A stretch of 64,000 bases of DNA from Mycogone perniciosa. Taxonomy: Eukaryota; Ascomycota; Sordariomycetes; Hypocreales; Hypocreaceae. The position numbers were made by a program, and so were the translations under genes. Under the pieces are notes generated by a model that was given only the letters and a program-made list of their open reading frames with translations, did no database searches and was not told where the DNA came from. Shown here piece by piece: positions 11,216 to 23,318 of this stretch. Numbering within the stretch: the first letter of the stretch is position 1; each line of letters begins with the position of its first letter. Location of the stretch: contig JAOALB010000026.1 in NCBI GenBank assembly GCA_025331125.1, positions 124,001-188,000 of the forward strand. The letters are read 5' to 3'.

Positions 11216-14200
11216 TGTGTAGGTGTTATAAAATAAAATACGGGAGTGCAGTAGTTTGACAGAAGAAGAGTCGATCCGGATGGAGTCAGAATGCAGCCCA
11301 GATGAAACTTGACAGGCGAAGGAGTTGGGTCAAAGGCGCGCGCCACAACAGGCAAGGAACAGCAGTTGAGCGAATACGGAGCCTTGTTCGCTGGAGTGTG
11401 GTGATGCGATGCTGGCTGACCGCTGGCTGATGCCGGCTGATGATGGCTTGATGCAAGTTCCTCAGCAGGTTTGCCGCCTCCTTGCCAGCGAAGTGTCACG
11501 GAGTACGGGGTACTTCGTAGTAGTGGTATGCAGATGCAGGCGGACTGACTGACTGACTGAGGAGAGGAAAGTGATGCGAGGATGAGACGCTGAGGTTTAT
11601 TGTTGATGAGGAAAGTGTAAGTCGGGGGCTGGTGGAGCGGTCTTCGTCAGCCAAGCCCGACGTTGTGACTGCCTGTGCTGCGCTATGAATGGATATGAGG
11701 TGCAGCCATTTTTTCCTTCTTCCAGCTTTGTCCAGAGTGCCGATGTACCCATCCCTATGATCTTCAGTGCACTAGGACATGGCATGACAGCTCACAGGCG
11801 GCCCCCGGGCTAGCTGGACAAGGACAGGCCTTCCGGGCATCAAAAGCCCGCCGTCTCGCGTCTCGTTAGGCATAGGTATACGGAGTACTACTCGTACTAC
11901 TCCGTAGTAGTAGTAGTACTACCACTGGTCGGCATGGGCCCTCTGATAGCTTATCCATGCGTCATCATTAGCTGCCTCTGCATCGCCGCTGCATCTGCAG
12001 AGTGCTGTGGACAGGTATTCGGTGTTTCTGACTGGCCAGCGGCTCTGGCAGAACCAAAAGCCACTGGCGCTGCTTGCGTGTCAGCCTCTGGGACGCCTGT
12101 GGGCCGCTGAAGGGGACACCGCTGGGCCAAGCCAATAGGCCTAGCTCAACTTGCTTTGGTTTCAGTCCACTGTTCGTGCCTACACCAACCTGAGGAGGAG
12201 GCTCTGGTTAACCCTTGGCTTTGGGGCCTATTAGCGCCGATAGTACGAAGTACTCCGTAATCCCATTGTCTGAACATGGCTGCTTCACATTCCAGTCCAT
12301 ATCCAAACCGTCGGGACTTTCAAAACCAATTGTGCCTTGTTTTATTTTAGGGTTCACGCTGCATGCTTCGTAGCTCACTGAGAATTCCAATACTCAATAG
12401 TAGATGCATGCATGGATACCAATTGACGCGTTTGTGGCATCGGCCAGCTGCGAAATGAGCTGATCTGCTGTAGTACATTACCACCGCACGACAAATTTCT
12501 TCCATTCTTGGCTGTGGACGGACGGACCAGCCTCCTTGTTTGGGTCATACATACCATACCTGATTCTTCGTACGGAGTAATACATGCCGTATTAGATAAT
12601 TCTATGCTTGTGCATTTCTTATTCACGGCCAAGAGCATTGGATGCCGGTAGTACGACTATTACTAGCGAATCGTGGTGATGATTTTTAGTGCTTGTTGTG
12701 TGCTTCATACTACTACTACTAGTACTTCGTACATATCGTGAACCACTACTCCGTACGCATTGAACCCCGTCCAATCTTGCACTAACATCGTACAATGCTA
12801 TTTCTGGCACCCGCGCGGTTTGAGATCATAGGCCGTGGCGTGATCTCGAACTCCACCGACCGGCGAGACAACTGCATCGAGGCTTGCGGCCTCCCAGACC
12901 CTCTTGCAGGAGAGCCACAGCAAACGGCGAGATTGAGGCAGTGCACTCCGTATACGAAGAGCGACACCACACTCGGACGTGCAAAGATACCTCCAAGTCC
13001 GTATTCATGCATGAATATCTTTACAAAAGTGGAAATGCCTCGGATCGCTGCTCGGAGAATAACAAAGGGAGCATCATCACGTCGTGATAACGGATACTAC
13101 ACTCGGAGGCTCGTATTCGTGAATCGGGATGGAGTCTCGCCACCACGGACCAAAACGGGGCCATACGATCGGAACCAGGCTTTTGAGTGGTGTCCAATTG
13201 AGGATCCTCGTGTGTGGTGTGTTGCAGTCCAGTAAGAAAGAAAAGAACACCATTTCAGCCATAATGCTGTTACTGTCTTCGGAGATTCATCCATCCAGCC
13301 TTGAGACTGGAGAGAACGCCTCTGTTCTACTCCTGAATTATCCTCTTATTAATTAAGTGCTAATAAGCAAGATTCTTCGCCATTCCGATACATCTTCCTT
13401 GCCGTCTAACATCTCATGTTTCGTCAATTCCTACTACGCACCAAGTGGCCACCGAGAGTCGTCAGATCGGGTCTGGTGTTAACGAGTCGATGCGATGTAA
13501 CGCTACATGGATAATTGTTCAATCCCTCGCTTCTCCACCGCATCCATCGCTCCAACTTTGTTTTCCCAGTGCTTCTTGGTCTTCTCGCAGCCGTATGAAC
13601 CCTCTCTTTACAATGACGAATGTCTTTGTCGTACTGCTCCGACGGCCAGTCGTCCTTGGGATACCGTGAATGGCTATCGGAGTATTTTAAGACTGCTTGA
13701 GTCTCATTTTTACGCTTCAGGCTGAGTTTCGGGCCTTGGCATCGATAATCCGATGCTTTTGTTATTTGGCCATGCTGAGACCATTAGGACTTTGATATTC
13801 GAAGCTATCCCATCTACGTCCATTATATCATCAGGTTGCGCTGATTCTGGAGCTTGCCTACTCAGGACTTGGGCTGCTGGTGATGCTTACACACTTACTT
13901 GCCTACTGCATAGGTAGTGGTAGTAGCATTAGTAAGTGACGGAGCCCCGAACTCCCCGTGATGCTCCACAAGCTGCCTCCACAGATAAGGGCCTCGTTAT
14001 GCCGAGGAAATCCATCATGAGATTGACCGAACCGATCAGCTAACAAAGGCACCAACTCTGGGTCAAATACTCTTCGCCGAATACACTTCAATTACGGATT
14101 GTTGCAAGATGCTTTGACATGATATTTACCCCAAAATTGTTCAACTACGGTTTTCGATGCTCCCCTTCCTACTCCTCCAATAGCTGACATGTCCGCACGT

Positions 14201-14500
14201 GATGATGCTTGTGGCTTGTACGTGCAACTGTACTTCGTAGAACGCACACCTAAGCTTATTCGTAGTCCTTAACAAGCTTGAAGCTTTCATGTGACAACCC
14301 ACCATCTTTCTGAGGTGAGCTGGTCTAACCTCGATAATATTTTCTTACCAAGACCCTTTGCAAGGCAGACTCTTCCCCTAGAGCTGAGGTTTCTGACCGC
14401 GCTATTTGCATTCTCTCCGGCCTATTCGCGCGCCCGCATACGTCACACAAACCGGCGCACATCCCACCTCAGCCGCCTTCAATGGTTTCGAGAGCAGACC
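11216..14500. other. 3.3 kb intergenic stretch rich in the dispersed TACTCCGTA/TACTTCGTA motif
   Basis: No gene can be supported; the longest open frame (about 146 codons from 12795) lacks any family signature. Exact motif copies lie at 11511, 11879, 11898, 12244 (a fused pair to 12259), 12571, 12723, 12747 and 14231. Some copies adjoin short ACT/TAG trinucleotide runs (about 11906-11926 and 12707-12720). The right end is the promoter of dolichol kinase. Confidence 0.55.
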
Positions 14501-17220
14501 ATGCCAGAGCACCTCAGCCCTGAGTCCGCCACGGCTCTCGAATCTGATGGACAACAGGATACCTTGCGCGCCTTGAATCGATCGCCTCATCCGTACCACC
14601 ACCAAAGCTTCGAGCTGCCACACCCTTCTGACCGCCTCGTCGCCCGGAATGACACGACTTCCACTACTGCGCCAGAAGATTCGAGCCAGATATCGCCGAA
14701 CAAAACAGCCACCTTCTCTAGGGAGTCCACGCCAGCTAGCGACAGCGGTACCGATGCCGATGACGAGCATTTCCTGAAGGGCCTGCCCGCGCCAAAAGTG
14801 CGACCACACAAGGGTCTAAGAGGCTGCAATGAGCTACTATCTGGGACGTCAACGCCGTTGCTATCACCGGGTCCGGCGGAGGAAGAGTCAGGCCTCGCCG
14901 GGGACCGGAAAGCGGTGCACCATGCGACAAGGTTGGAAGACAAACGGCGCAGACTGGACATCGTCCGTCAGAAGAGGATCCTCGTCCGACGAGCAACCGA
15001 GGTTGGCATTATCGCGATCCTGGCCCTGATGATTCGAGCAAATAAACAAGTGTCCCCAGTGATTGACATTTGGCGCAAAGGTATGTGGCATATCACCGCC
15101 ACATGGCATTGTCTTACATGGTGACAGACTTCCTGTTTCTTGGCCTCTTATATACGGGCTTACTAGCATTCTACCCTCTTCGAGTTGTCGCATGGGCCTA
15201 TCGGAACCGACAACCGTTAAAAACGGTTCCGTTGAAGATTCCAGCCAATTTCGACCCGGCTCCTCTGCTCTATCCCCCTGCTATTACGACCTTTGTGGCG
15301 CTGCTGGTTTTCGTCAACAATCCGGCGGTAATCCTTCCCAATATCATCCTCATCATCAGTTCGATACCCCAGCAGGTAGTTCCCAAGTTTGACTCGTATG
15401 CGCCATATGATAGTCTTCACTGGGTTCTCTCCTGCCTCCCTTTGGTTTGGGACTCTTCTAGACCGAATCACTCTCGATTCAACTCCACTTCTTCCCTTCT
15501 CTCACCAGAGTCTGTCGTCTTAATATACCCTTTGCACCGAACTCTCTGTGTTGTGCTACATCACCTTACAACTACTAGTCTCCTGACAACCGAGCTTCAA
15601 CTTCTGTCAATAGCACTAATCAATGTTTTGGTCTTGGCTTTGTCCCCTCAAGCTCAGATACTTAAGGCTTTGTTATGGGGAGGCGGATTGAGCGTGTTAG
15701 TTCTATGTGGCACCGTTATTCAATGGGGAATTGTCTTGGCGCGAGTCCCTAAATGGCGTTTCCGAAGGGAACCTCATTATCAAAGGCGTCCACTGTGGAA
15801 AAGCGTGATCAGGTCGCTGTCATGGCAGAGAATTAAGAATGAAATCCTCGGAGCGCCATTTGCGTACGATAGTAACGAGACATCGTGCTCAACCGAGGAA
15901 GAAGAGGATGTGTCGATATTCAGCTCACCTTCAAGAGTTCAATCGCTTCGTCCTATTGTGGACGTACCACTCGGGGTTGATAGCGTACCATCATCGCCAT
16001 CGGCTGAACATGGCACAAAACTGAGCGGCATCTCCCGAAGACATACACTGCCACGCGCAGACAAGTCTCCTCGCAAGATGGCTACTCATACTCCGTCTGG
16101 GAGAAAGAAGCGAACCGCATCAGTTTCAGTTCGGGCGTTCTTCAAGCTTACGCAGTGGCAAGCAACTGTGAGAAAATGGCTTTATGCCGGGTATGTATAT
16201 GTGTGCCTAGCGGTCATCATCGTTGGCGTTATTCGCGTCTATATTGAAAAGTATGCGCTGAATGGAAACGAACCTATTGGGTGGGCACTCGGATACTTTT
16301 TTGGCAATTTGAACTGGTTCAGATTCCAAGTTGTCCATGCTAATCTTGAAAGATGGATCTGTCTCCCACCGCGCTCCGAGGCACAGGATGGCAAGGAATG
16401 CCACTCCGGCTGGGTGCAACATATCCGCCATGACGATTTTGGCGAAGCAAACACGCGGCTTTTGATCAGCGGCTACTGGGTTGTAATCATATTTGTTGGC
16501 CTTGCGGTAGTGTTTCGACTGAAAGAAACCTACGAAGTCGATACAAGGCGAAAGGTGTTCCACTTCATGATGGTGGGGATGCTTCTTCCAGCAACTTACA
16601 TCGACCCTACCTTTGTCGCCCTAGCTCTCTCTATTATTTTGGCCATCTTCTTGATATTGGACTTGTTACGGGCAAGCCAATTACCACCTCTGTCGAAGCC
16701 GATAGCTTCATTCCTGGCGCCATATGTGGATGGGAGAGATTTCCGTGGCCCTGTTGTCATCTCTCACATCTTTCTTCTGATCGGATGTGCCATCCCTCTT
16801 TGGCTGTCTCTTGCTTCCCTTCCCCGTACAGGATCTGGCTATCTGGCCAATTGGGAAATCCCCACCAAAGACGTCAGCATGGTTTCTGGTGTTATCTGTG
16901 TTGGCCTTGGTGATGCTGCAGCATCCCTGATTGGGCGACGCTACGGCCATCGTAAATGGCCTTGGGGCGGCGGCAAAAGTCTAGAAGGGAGTGCGGCATT
17001 CGTCATTGCTGTTTTCTTGGGACTGACAGCCGCGAGCGTTTGGCTGCGAGTGGGCCGATGGCCTATCTCGGGTGAGCAGTTGGGAGTGTTGACGAGTACT
17101 CGACATTCCTTTGTCTGCGCCTCGATGGCGAGTTTGACGGAAACCGTGTTGACGGGAGGCAACGACAATGTCATCGTGCCAGTGGTGCTATGGACATGCG
17201 TCAAAGCTCTTGGAATTTAG
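14501..17220 (+). CDS. sec59: Dolichol kinase (Sec59 family)
   Basis: CTP-dependent phosphorylation of dolichol in the ER membrane makes the lipid carrier for N-glycosylation, O-mannosylation and GPI anchors. Two exons, 14501-15080 and 15128-17220, joined over a 47-nt intron (phase 1), give 890 residues. The frame is open upstream of 14501, but this ATG is the first in frame. Residues 1-170 are polar and Ser/Pro rich. Many hydrophobic segments follow, interrupted by a polar loop around the middle. The C-terminal part carries the polyprenol-kinase signature GDAAASLIGRRYG followed by GGKSLEGS (from about residue 788). It is much longer than the yeast enzyme (about 520), as is common in filamentous fungi. 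Confidence 0.92.
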
Positions 17221-17741
17221 CCACTGCATAATGGGCGTTGGGGTCATTCATTAAGATGGGGAATAGCATGATTGATTACATGGGGCGGGCGGCTTTGATC
17301 TCGTTATATCTTCTAATTCCCTGGAGCACAAAAGCAACTAGTTACATGCCCTGTAGCCGCGATAGATTGCTACGATAATATAATAGAGGAATTTACAGAT
17401 GGAATAGACATGCTGGAGCGGTTTCCACCCAACTACCACAACCTAATGTGCCATGGAATTGCAAACAAGACTGCCACTTACCTGTCGTGATGGGCGCGTA
17501 CATGTTTAGTTATACAAACCGTCCCCAAAAGGCTGGTTTTCTGTCTATGCTTCTATTAAAGTGCACCGCTGTAATAAGAATCAGGTTTGAATGATTCTAT
17601 AAATGTTCCCTTGGGTACTTTAGGTATCCCTTATGCTAATACTTGTGGTTCAATGATATATATCCGTCACATTTTATTTTGACGTGGAGCCCCTTTTCAT
17701 AACGCCTATATAAATGCCCCTATAACGCCCCCTTGGAGATA
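17221..17741. other. Convergent 3' flanks of dolichol kinase and ORC2
   Basis: 521 bp, AT-rich, between convergent stops. No gene is seen. Confidence 0.6.
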
Positions 17742-19615
17742 TCAAGCCATCAAATCTTCTAGTATAGCTTCCAGATCCTCCTTGCTAAAAGGCAGACTTA
17801 GCAATTCCGTGCCCAACGCATCCTTGCGGCTCGTGAGCATCTGATGATCATGGAACCTAGAAAAAACAACCAGTTAGGAAACCCATTCTCCAAGAGATGG
17901 TGAACGACGAGAAGACTGGGGAGAATGAAGACGTACTCTTTCAATAGTGTTCGGAAAGCCATTTCCGAAGTACAAATAAACTCCTCAACAGACTTATTAT
18001 ACACCATCCGATACTCAAGACCAACACCGTCATTCACAATGACGCCATCCTCCTCCATAGCGATGAGAGTTTCTCCAACAAGGAGACGGAATAGCAGTTT
18101 CGCATTTTCTGTTAAACTCTTGAGGACAAAGGCCACGCCTTCTCTACCGTTGACGCGCTGGGCTTGTCGGCCAAGGAGTTCGTGCACGTCATCCACGACG
18201 TCGAGTTCGACTTTGAAGGGGGCAAAAGTAGTACAGTCGTGGAAGACGAAGTTGAAAGCTGAGCGGACGCCAATATCCCAGAGGAGTGAAAAGTCGGGCG
18301 TGTCGGCGGAGCAGATGAGGTTGATTTGGGGGTGAGATGCAAGCTGGGCGAGGATGGCCTGCGTACCTGGTTTGCGCAGGGGAGTGGCGTCGATGGAGTT
18401 GATGATGATGGTTAGAGTCAGGGAGGTGGCGGAGAGGTGAGATGCGATGTTTTGGACCATTGTTGTGGGTTGGGCGCTTGGTATTCTGTGGGATGGATCG
18501 ATGGCAGTTCCAATGACACCGAGGATCTCGCGCAAAGCTGTCGAATGGGCATATCCATTGACCATGACGATTTTGCCCGTTTTCGTAGCTTGATTTCGTT
18601 TGTGTATGTGTGTTGCAAAGCTGCGTAATAGCTGTCTTTTGGAACCGAAGCCGAATAGACATATGCTAAACCCCTGTGATAGCTCCAGCATCCATTGCGG
18701 GAAGGATTCTGCATGCAACAGCTCGAGGTACTCTATGTCTTTGGCATGATTATCCTGGTATTCATGCAAAATGCTGAAATATTCCTCGTGGGTAAGGAGG
18801 CTTAGAGACGCCAGTGTATTGTCTGATGTCTTTGGTCGACCCGGTTTGTTGTGCGCAAAGTACTGCTCGTGAGAAGGCAAATCCCTTGGCGGCGTCGGTG
18901 ACCGCGTCTTCTTTGGCCGGCCCTTGCGCCGTGGAGTTTTCGAAGGGGTTGTTGCAACTTCATCTAGCCCTGATTTGGTACCTTCGCCATCTGTCCTATC
19001 ATCCAGCTCGTCATCGCCCTCCTCCCCATCATCGCCGTCGCTCGATTCGTAAATCTCCCTCGCCAGATTATCGTCGACCCTTTCATCATCGCTTGCGCCG
19101 TCACCAACCACCTGGTCTATCAGGGCTCTTGCGCTCTTCTTCCGTGCGGATCGGTCCGCGGCTCTTCCAGGTGTGAAGGCACTGAGGCCAGTGGGTTTCG
19201 TTGGTGTTTCGAGCACTGGAGTGAGGGCAGGTTTTGTAGAAGCTGGTTTCGTGGGAGTACCGCCGTTCGTTTTGACCTTTGGAGGACGGCCACGAGGACG
19301 TCGCTGAGGAGTAGGCTTGGGAGGTTCTAGCTCGGCTGCTTGTTCTATCTCAGGTTGCAGCACAGGTTCCTCCACCCCTCCAGAAGTCTCGCCATTCGAG
19401 AGTGCTTGTCCATTTGTAACGGCAACAATGGAATCAGCAGGTTCAGCATCTGTGATTTGGATGTCGGTATTGGCATCTAAAGCTGCAGAAGCTCGGCGCC
19501 GCTTAGAAGGAGTCGTCTCAGCTGGCGAGGGGACTTCGCGCGAGCGCTTCCGTAGAGATCTTGGTTCGTCGAGGACAGCGAGAGCGTTCTCAGGTATGGC
19601 CTTCTTTCTAGGCAT
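17742..19615 (-). CDS. orc2: Origin recognition complex subunit 2
   Basis: A subunit of the six-protein complex that marks replication origins and loads MCM. Two exons (19615-17937 and 17856-17742, intron 80 nt, donor GTACGT) give 597 residues. Residues 1-250 are disordered and basic/acidic, with an AT-hook-like RPRGRPPK (about 106-113). The ORC2 core follows: SDNTLASLSLLTHEEYF, then QGFSICLFGFGSKRQLL (about 315-330, the degenerate P-loop typical of ORC2), KIVMVNGY and AFNFVFHDCTTFAPF. The C-terminus is winged-helix sized. The open frame extends upstream of 19615 but has no earlier ATG. It is head to head with gep4, with only 309 bp between the starts. Confidence 0.95.
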
Positions 19616-19924
19616 GGTTGCGATTGAAATTCTGGAGTTGCAGATGGTGTGTTGTCGGCACAATTCTACATCATGGTGATACTATGTAGATTGCTCGCCT
19701 TGATCCGAAGATTCTCCCCAGGAACGCGTCTGGCGCGGTTGAGCATCATGGCTTCAGCACGGATCAGGGTACCTAAATCAATGGTGTGGCGCATGCTGAC
19801 CCACTGAAGCTCTGTGTGGCTGAACGACTTCCAGAACATCTCAGAATATGGATCTCGAAGACTTGAAGTAACTTCACATCTCACCAGAGTCACCATAGGG
19901 TCAGTGGTTAGAGAGGGGGGAAGA
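19616..19924. promoter_or_regulatory. Shared ORC2 / gep4 bidirectional promoter
   Basis: 309 bp separate the divergent ATGs, so both promoters must be contained or overlapping here. No exact copy of the dispersed motif occurs. Confidence 0.5.
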
Positions 19925-20663
19925 ATGAATTTCAATATTTACGGCTCTTTAATCTCTGCGAGGCTATTTTTCAAACCCGGTTTGTGTCTGCCTCACCATA
20001 TTGTACCTACCTTCAATGATCTGCCCATTCCCCTGGATGCGGCTTTGCAACGAGACAATCGAAGGGCCAACATTAAGGCAGTAGTCTTGGATAAAGATGA
20101 CTGCTTTGCCTACCCTGACGCAAACGAAGTTTATGGCCCGTATAAGGTACGTGCACATTGTCTTTATCCTGTGATGGTTTGCTCATGCCAGTTGTAGCAA
20201 CACTTTGAAAGGCTGAGAGAGGCCTATCCCGGCCGTCGACTACTTGTAGTATCTAACACCGCTGGATCCACCAGCTGGGACAAAGACCTCAAACAGGCTA
20301 CTGAAGTAGAGAAGAGCACAGGCGTCTTTGTCCTTCCACACTCAGTCAAGAAGCCAGGGTGTGGCTCTGAGATCATGGCATACTTCAAGCAGCATCCAGA
20401 GACTGGCGTGACAGACCCGTCACACATCGCAGTTGTAGGCGATAGACTCACGACAGACATGATGTTGGCAAATATGATGGGTGCGTGGGGATTCTGGATA
20501 AGGGATGGAGTAGTGCCACTGAATCAGAAGAGCATCGTGAGTGTCGGTCTCACCTGTTCCGTGATTCCATGCTAACCGCCCACAGTTTTCAAGGATTGAC
20601 CGTAATCTAGCGGATTTTCTACAAAATAGAGGTGCCAGACCACCTGAACCTCGATGTTCATAA
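19925..20663 (+). CDS. gep4: Mitochondrial phosphatidylglycerophosphatase (Gep4)
   Basis: Dephosphorylates phosphatidylglycerophosphate in the mitochondrial matrix, a step in cardiolipin synthesis. Three exons (19925-20146, 20198-20536, 20586-20663; phase 0 introns) give 212 residues, the usual size. The HAD-phosphatase motif I is VVLDKDDC (Asp56 and Asp58). Motif II lies in RRLLVVSNTAGS, and the HSVKKPGC Lys loop and VVGDRLTTDMMLAN (motif III/IV) follow. The ATG at 19925 was chosen because the preceding open frame has no ATG and MNFN is the family start. Identification is firm. Confidence 0.95.
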
Positions 20664-21071
20664 GAGAAACAATGGAATGCTATTCAACTCCCCGCCTGAG
20701 TCGAGGGTAAAGCGAGAGCTATCCACCATTTCCGTCAATTGCATGTGTGAATCAGAGCACAATCGACATCGCCCTGCCTCATCCTGCCATCGCCTGACCA
20801 TTTAGCGGTCAAATGAGATGAGCACGCCATTTGAATCAATAAACTGAATCATCCTATTCACTTCTCGGTCTTTGCATCCCTCAGCTATAAAGCTTTCTCC
20901 CCATGTCTTGTGCAACAGCAAACGCTTAACAATCACAAGCTTCTGAGCAAACTGCAACCACTTTTGAGCGTTCGAGCTCTTTGGATAATATTGGAGCTCC
21001 TTTCCTGTGCTACTTTCCTGCATTAACTTTGGATTGACAAGGCCAGCCATCTGTCAAGAAACCCTGTCAGG
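20664..21071. other. Intergenic, gep4 to SANT-like gene
   Basis: 408 bp. A minus-strand 82-codon ATG frame (20802-21050) starts 21 bp from the next gene's ATG; it has no family signature and is left out. Nothing else is seen. Confidence 0.4.
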
Positions 21072-21642
21072 ATGGGCGGCAAGACTTGGTCTAGAGAGGA
21101 AGAGCGCTTTTTCTGGCAGGTCATCGTGCCCCAATCCCCAAAGGCCGTGAGGCCAGCCGACCGTTCCCGTGACTGGAAATCATGCGCCCAGATTATGCAG
21201 CGGGAAATGGGGGATAAGGCCCGCCGCAAGTATTCGAAACTCATGCTCTGTACGTTTCTGTGTTTGCAGTCCTGCTAGACATTGCTGACAAGTCCAAGTT
21301 GAGCATTACTTTCAGAATGTCCAGACTGGCCACAAGTCTCCCTGCGCCCGCGAATTTGTCCTTGAGCACAAGCGTGAGCTAGGTAAGTTTCCCGACCAAG
21401 AGATGTTCTGGAACTTTGGAGCTGAAACGATTGTAGAAATGGCCCAGCAACGAGCTGTGCGGTCGCTCTCTGCCTCCACAGTCGCCAGCGAAACGTCGAG
21501 AGAGAGCAGTTCCGAAACAGTCGTCAGTTCGGAACGGGAAATAAACCGCCTCGTAGCACCTTGCGAGGCTTTACTCCCAACAAGTGGATGGCAGTCGGTC
21601 AACTCCAACGGACGACGCCCTCAGCACTCTGGTTCTATGTAA
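21072..21642 (+). CDS. SANT/Myb-like fungal protein
   Basis: Three exons (21072-21249, 21299-21382, 21437-21642) give 155 residues. The N-terminal 90 residues or so start with WSREEERFFWQVIVP, carry further Trp and aromatic positions (DWKSCAQIM, KLMLFEHYFQN) and have the tryptophan-spaced helix pattern of a Myb/SANT-type DNA- or histone-binding fold. The rest is Ser-rich and disordered. The splices were chosen because they keep one frame: T+TT gives Phe at junction 1 and G+AA gives Glu at junction 2. It could act in chromatin or transcription, but the precise family is not recognised. Confidence 0.7.
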
Positions 21643-22179
21643 ATATGGGCTTAATTTGACAGCTCTCCCTGCCTGCCTCTCTCTCTCTCTCCCTCCGGAT
21701 TTATTGGAATCTAAATAGTGAGCCCGATACTTGCCATGAGAAGAAGGCGATATATGTTGGGTGGGCTGAAGAGGCTGAGGCAGTTGATAACGAATAGCAT
21801 CAATTTTGTACAACACAGAATTCTGAGGAGATGGTGAACAACGATTGCATGACATGCTCTCCCATCCGATTATCATTATTTGCCTTTTTATGCAACACAA
21901 AAACTGTGAATGTAATTTGGCGTTAGTTCACGACACTGTCCTTTGCAATCAAATGCTCTGTTGGCTCCATTTGGATCTGAAATGATCGGGAGGCGGACAT
22001 GGCGGCGGGACTGAAAAGTAGCCAAGTCCGGACCAGTGGGGCCGCCTTCACCCGGCCAAGGCGGTCAACCCGGGCAGAAATATTTCCTCTCCGAACCTTT
22101 GCGAAGAAGTGCGATTCCCATGTGCGCTGACAGCCATAGCACTGTTTGTCGCGATAACGGCATCTTAACGAATTCAGCC
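21643..22179. other. Intergenic, upstream of tim22
   Basis: 537 bp with a CT-rich run near 21677-21700. No gene is seen. Confidence 0.5.
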
Positions 22180-22836
22180 ATGGACTTTTCAGGAGCAAAC
22201 CCATTTGGAGGGGCCGGTAGCAACCCTTCGTTTCGCAGCGATGATCCCAACGTCAGAGCTGTAAGCATCTGTCTCTCCCGCCGCCTGGTCCACAAGCTGT
22301 CTAGCTAACCCACTCGATCTAGATCCAAGGCGCAATGGAGTCATGTTTTGGCAAATCCATCATGTCCGGCGTGATGGGCTTCGGCATGGGCGGTCTCTTC
22401 GGCCTCTTCATGGCCTCTGTACGTCTTCCCTCCCCATCATCTTCTTCTTCATCCCCCGTCCCTCTCACTAACTTGCCATTCCTCCCAGATGTCTTACGAT
22501 ACGTTCGGCACCGCCTTGCAATCCGGTATCGGCCAAAACCTCTCCGCCATGCCCCTCCGCCAACAACTCAAAATCGGCTTCAAAGACATGGGAACAAGGT
22601 CTTTCTCCATGGCCAAGAACTTCGGCAAAGTCGGCTCCCTCTTCGCCGGCATCGAATGCGGCATCGAGGGTCTGCGCGCGAAGAACGATCTCGTTAATGG
22701 CGTTGCCGCAGGGTGTTTGACAGGTGGCATCTTGGCCAAGAATGCAGGACCCCAGGCCATGGCCGGTGGGTGCGTTGCGTTTGCGGCGTTTAGTGCTGCG
22801 ATTGATGCGTATATGAGACAGCCTAGCGATGAGTAA
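22180..22836 (+). CDS. tim22: Mitochondrial carrier translocase subunit Tim22
   Basis: The pore-forming subunit of the TIM22 complex, which inserts carrier proteins and Tim17/23-type proteins into the inner membrane. Three exons (22180-22260, 22323-22418, 22489-22836, phase 0) give 174 residues, the standard size. After a short polar N-terminus it has four Gly-rich hydrophobic segments with GxxxG spacing (SGVMGFGMGGLFGLF, VGSLFAGIECGIEGLRAKNDLVNG, GCLTGGILAKNAGP), as in the Tim17/22/23 family. The cysteines in exon 2 (SCFGK) and in GIECG match the conserved disulphide pair known for Tim22. Confidence 0.95.
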
Positions 22837-23318
22837 GGCTGATGGCTGGCCTTATATTACGAAAAAGGGGCGGGTTGTGAAGAGTGTACATGATGTTCTG
22901 AGATTTGGATTCATGGATTTTTTCCCCATGGGAGTTACGGCGGCTATACATAGAGCATAAGGGTTGGCGTTGGGAGACTGACATATCTCTCCACTTTGGG
23001 CTTTGACCCCCTGAATGAGAAGACAGGAAGACGACATGTGGTTGAAGATGTTGATGAATACGTGTATAATACCCAACCTGCTAGAACAGCAGGCCATGTA
23101 TACAATAGAAGCATACGAAGCATTTGAGCTTCAAGAAAGGCCTTTCAAAGTTGTGTCAAATTTATGCCATGGCGCTTATCAAAGTGTATACATGAAATAT
23201 CCCTAATCATTTTGTCCTGCGCCTCGCTCCCGAATATTATAGAATGCTAATACTTCCATTGCGCTTTGAAGGGACTAGAAACCCTTCTGCTTCAAGACAA
23301 AGAGTTCCATGCCCCTCC
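22837..23318. other. Convergent 3' flanks of tim22 and the GH16 gene
   Basis: 482 bp. No gene is seen. Confidence 0.5.

Noticed and set aside
12795..13235. 146-codon open frame in the 3.3-kb gap
   Set aside because: No family feature, several overlapping frames of similar length on the other strand, and no splice or promoter context.
14291..14500. 70-codon upstream extension of the dolichol kinase frame
   Set aside because: It starts with GTG only; no ATG is in frame before 14501.
19814..19924. Upstream extension of the gep4 frame
   Set aside because: It is open but has no ATG, and the family start MNFN lies at 19925.
20802..21050. 82-codon minus-strand ATG frame between gep4 and the SANT-like gene
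   Set aside because: It starts 21 bp from a divergent ATG, leaving no promoter room, and has no recognisable feature. A real microprotein cannot be excluded without transcripts.
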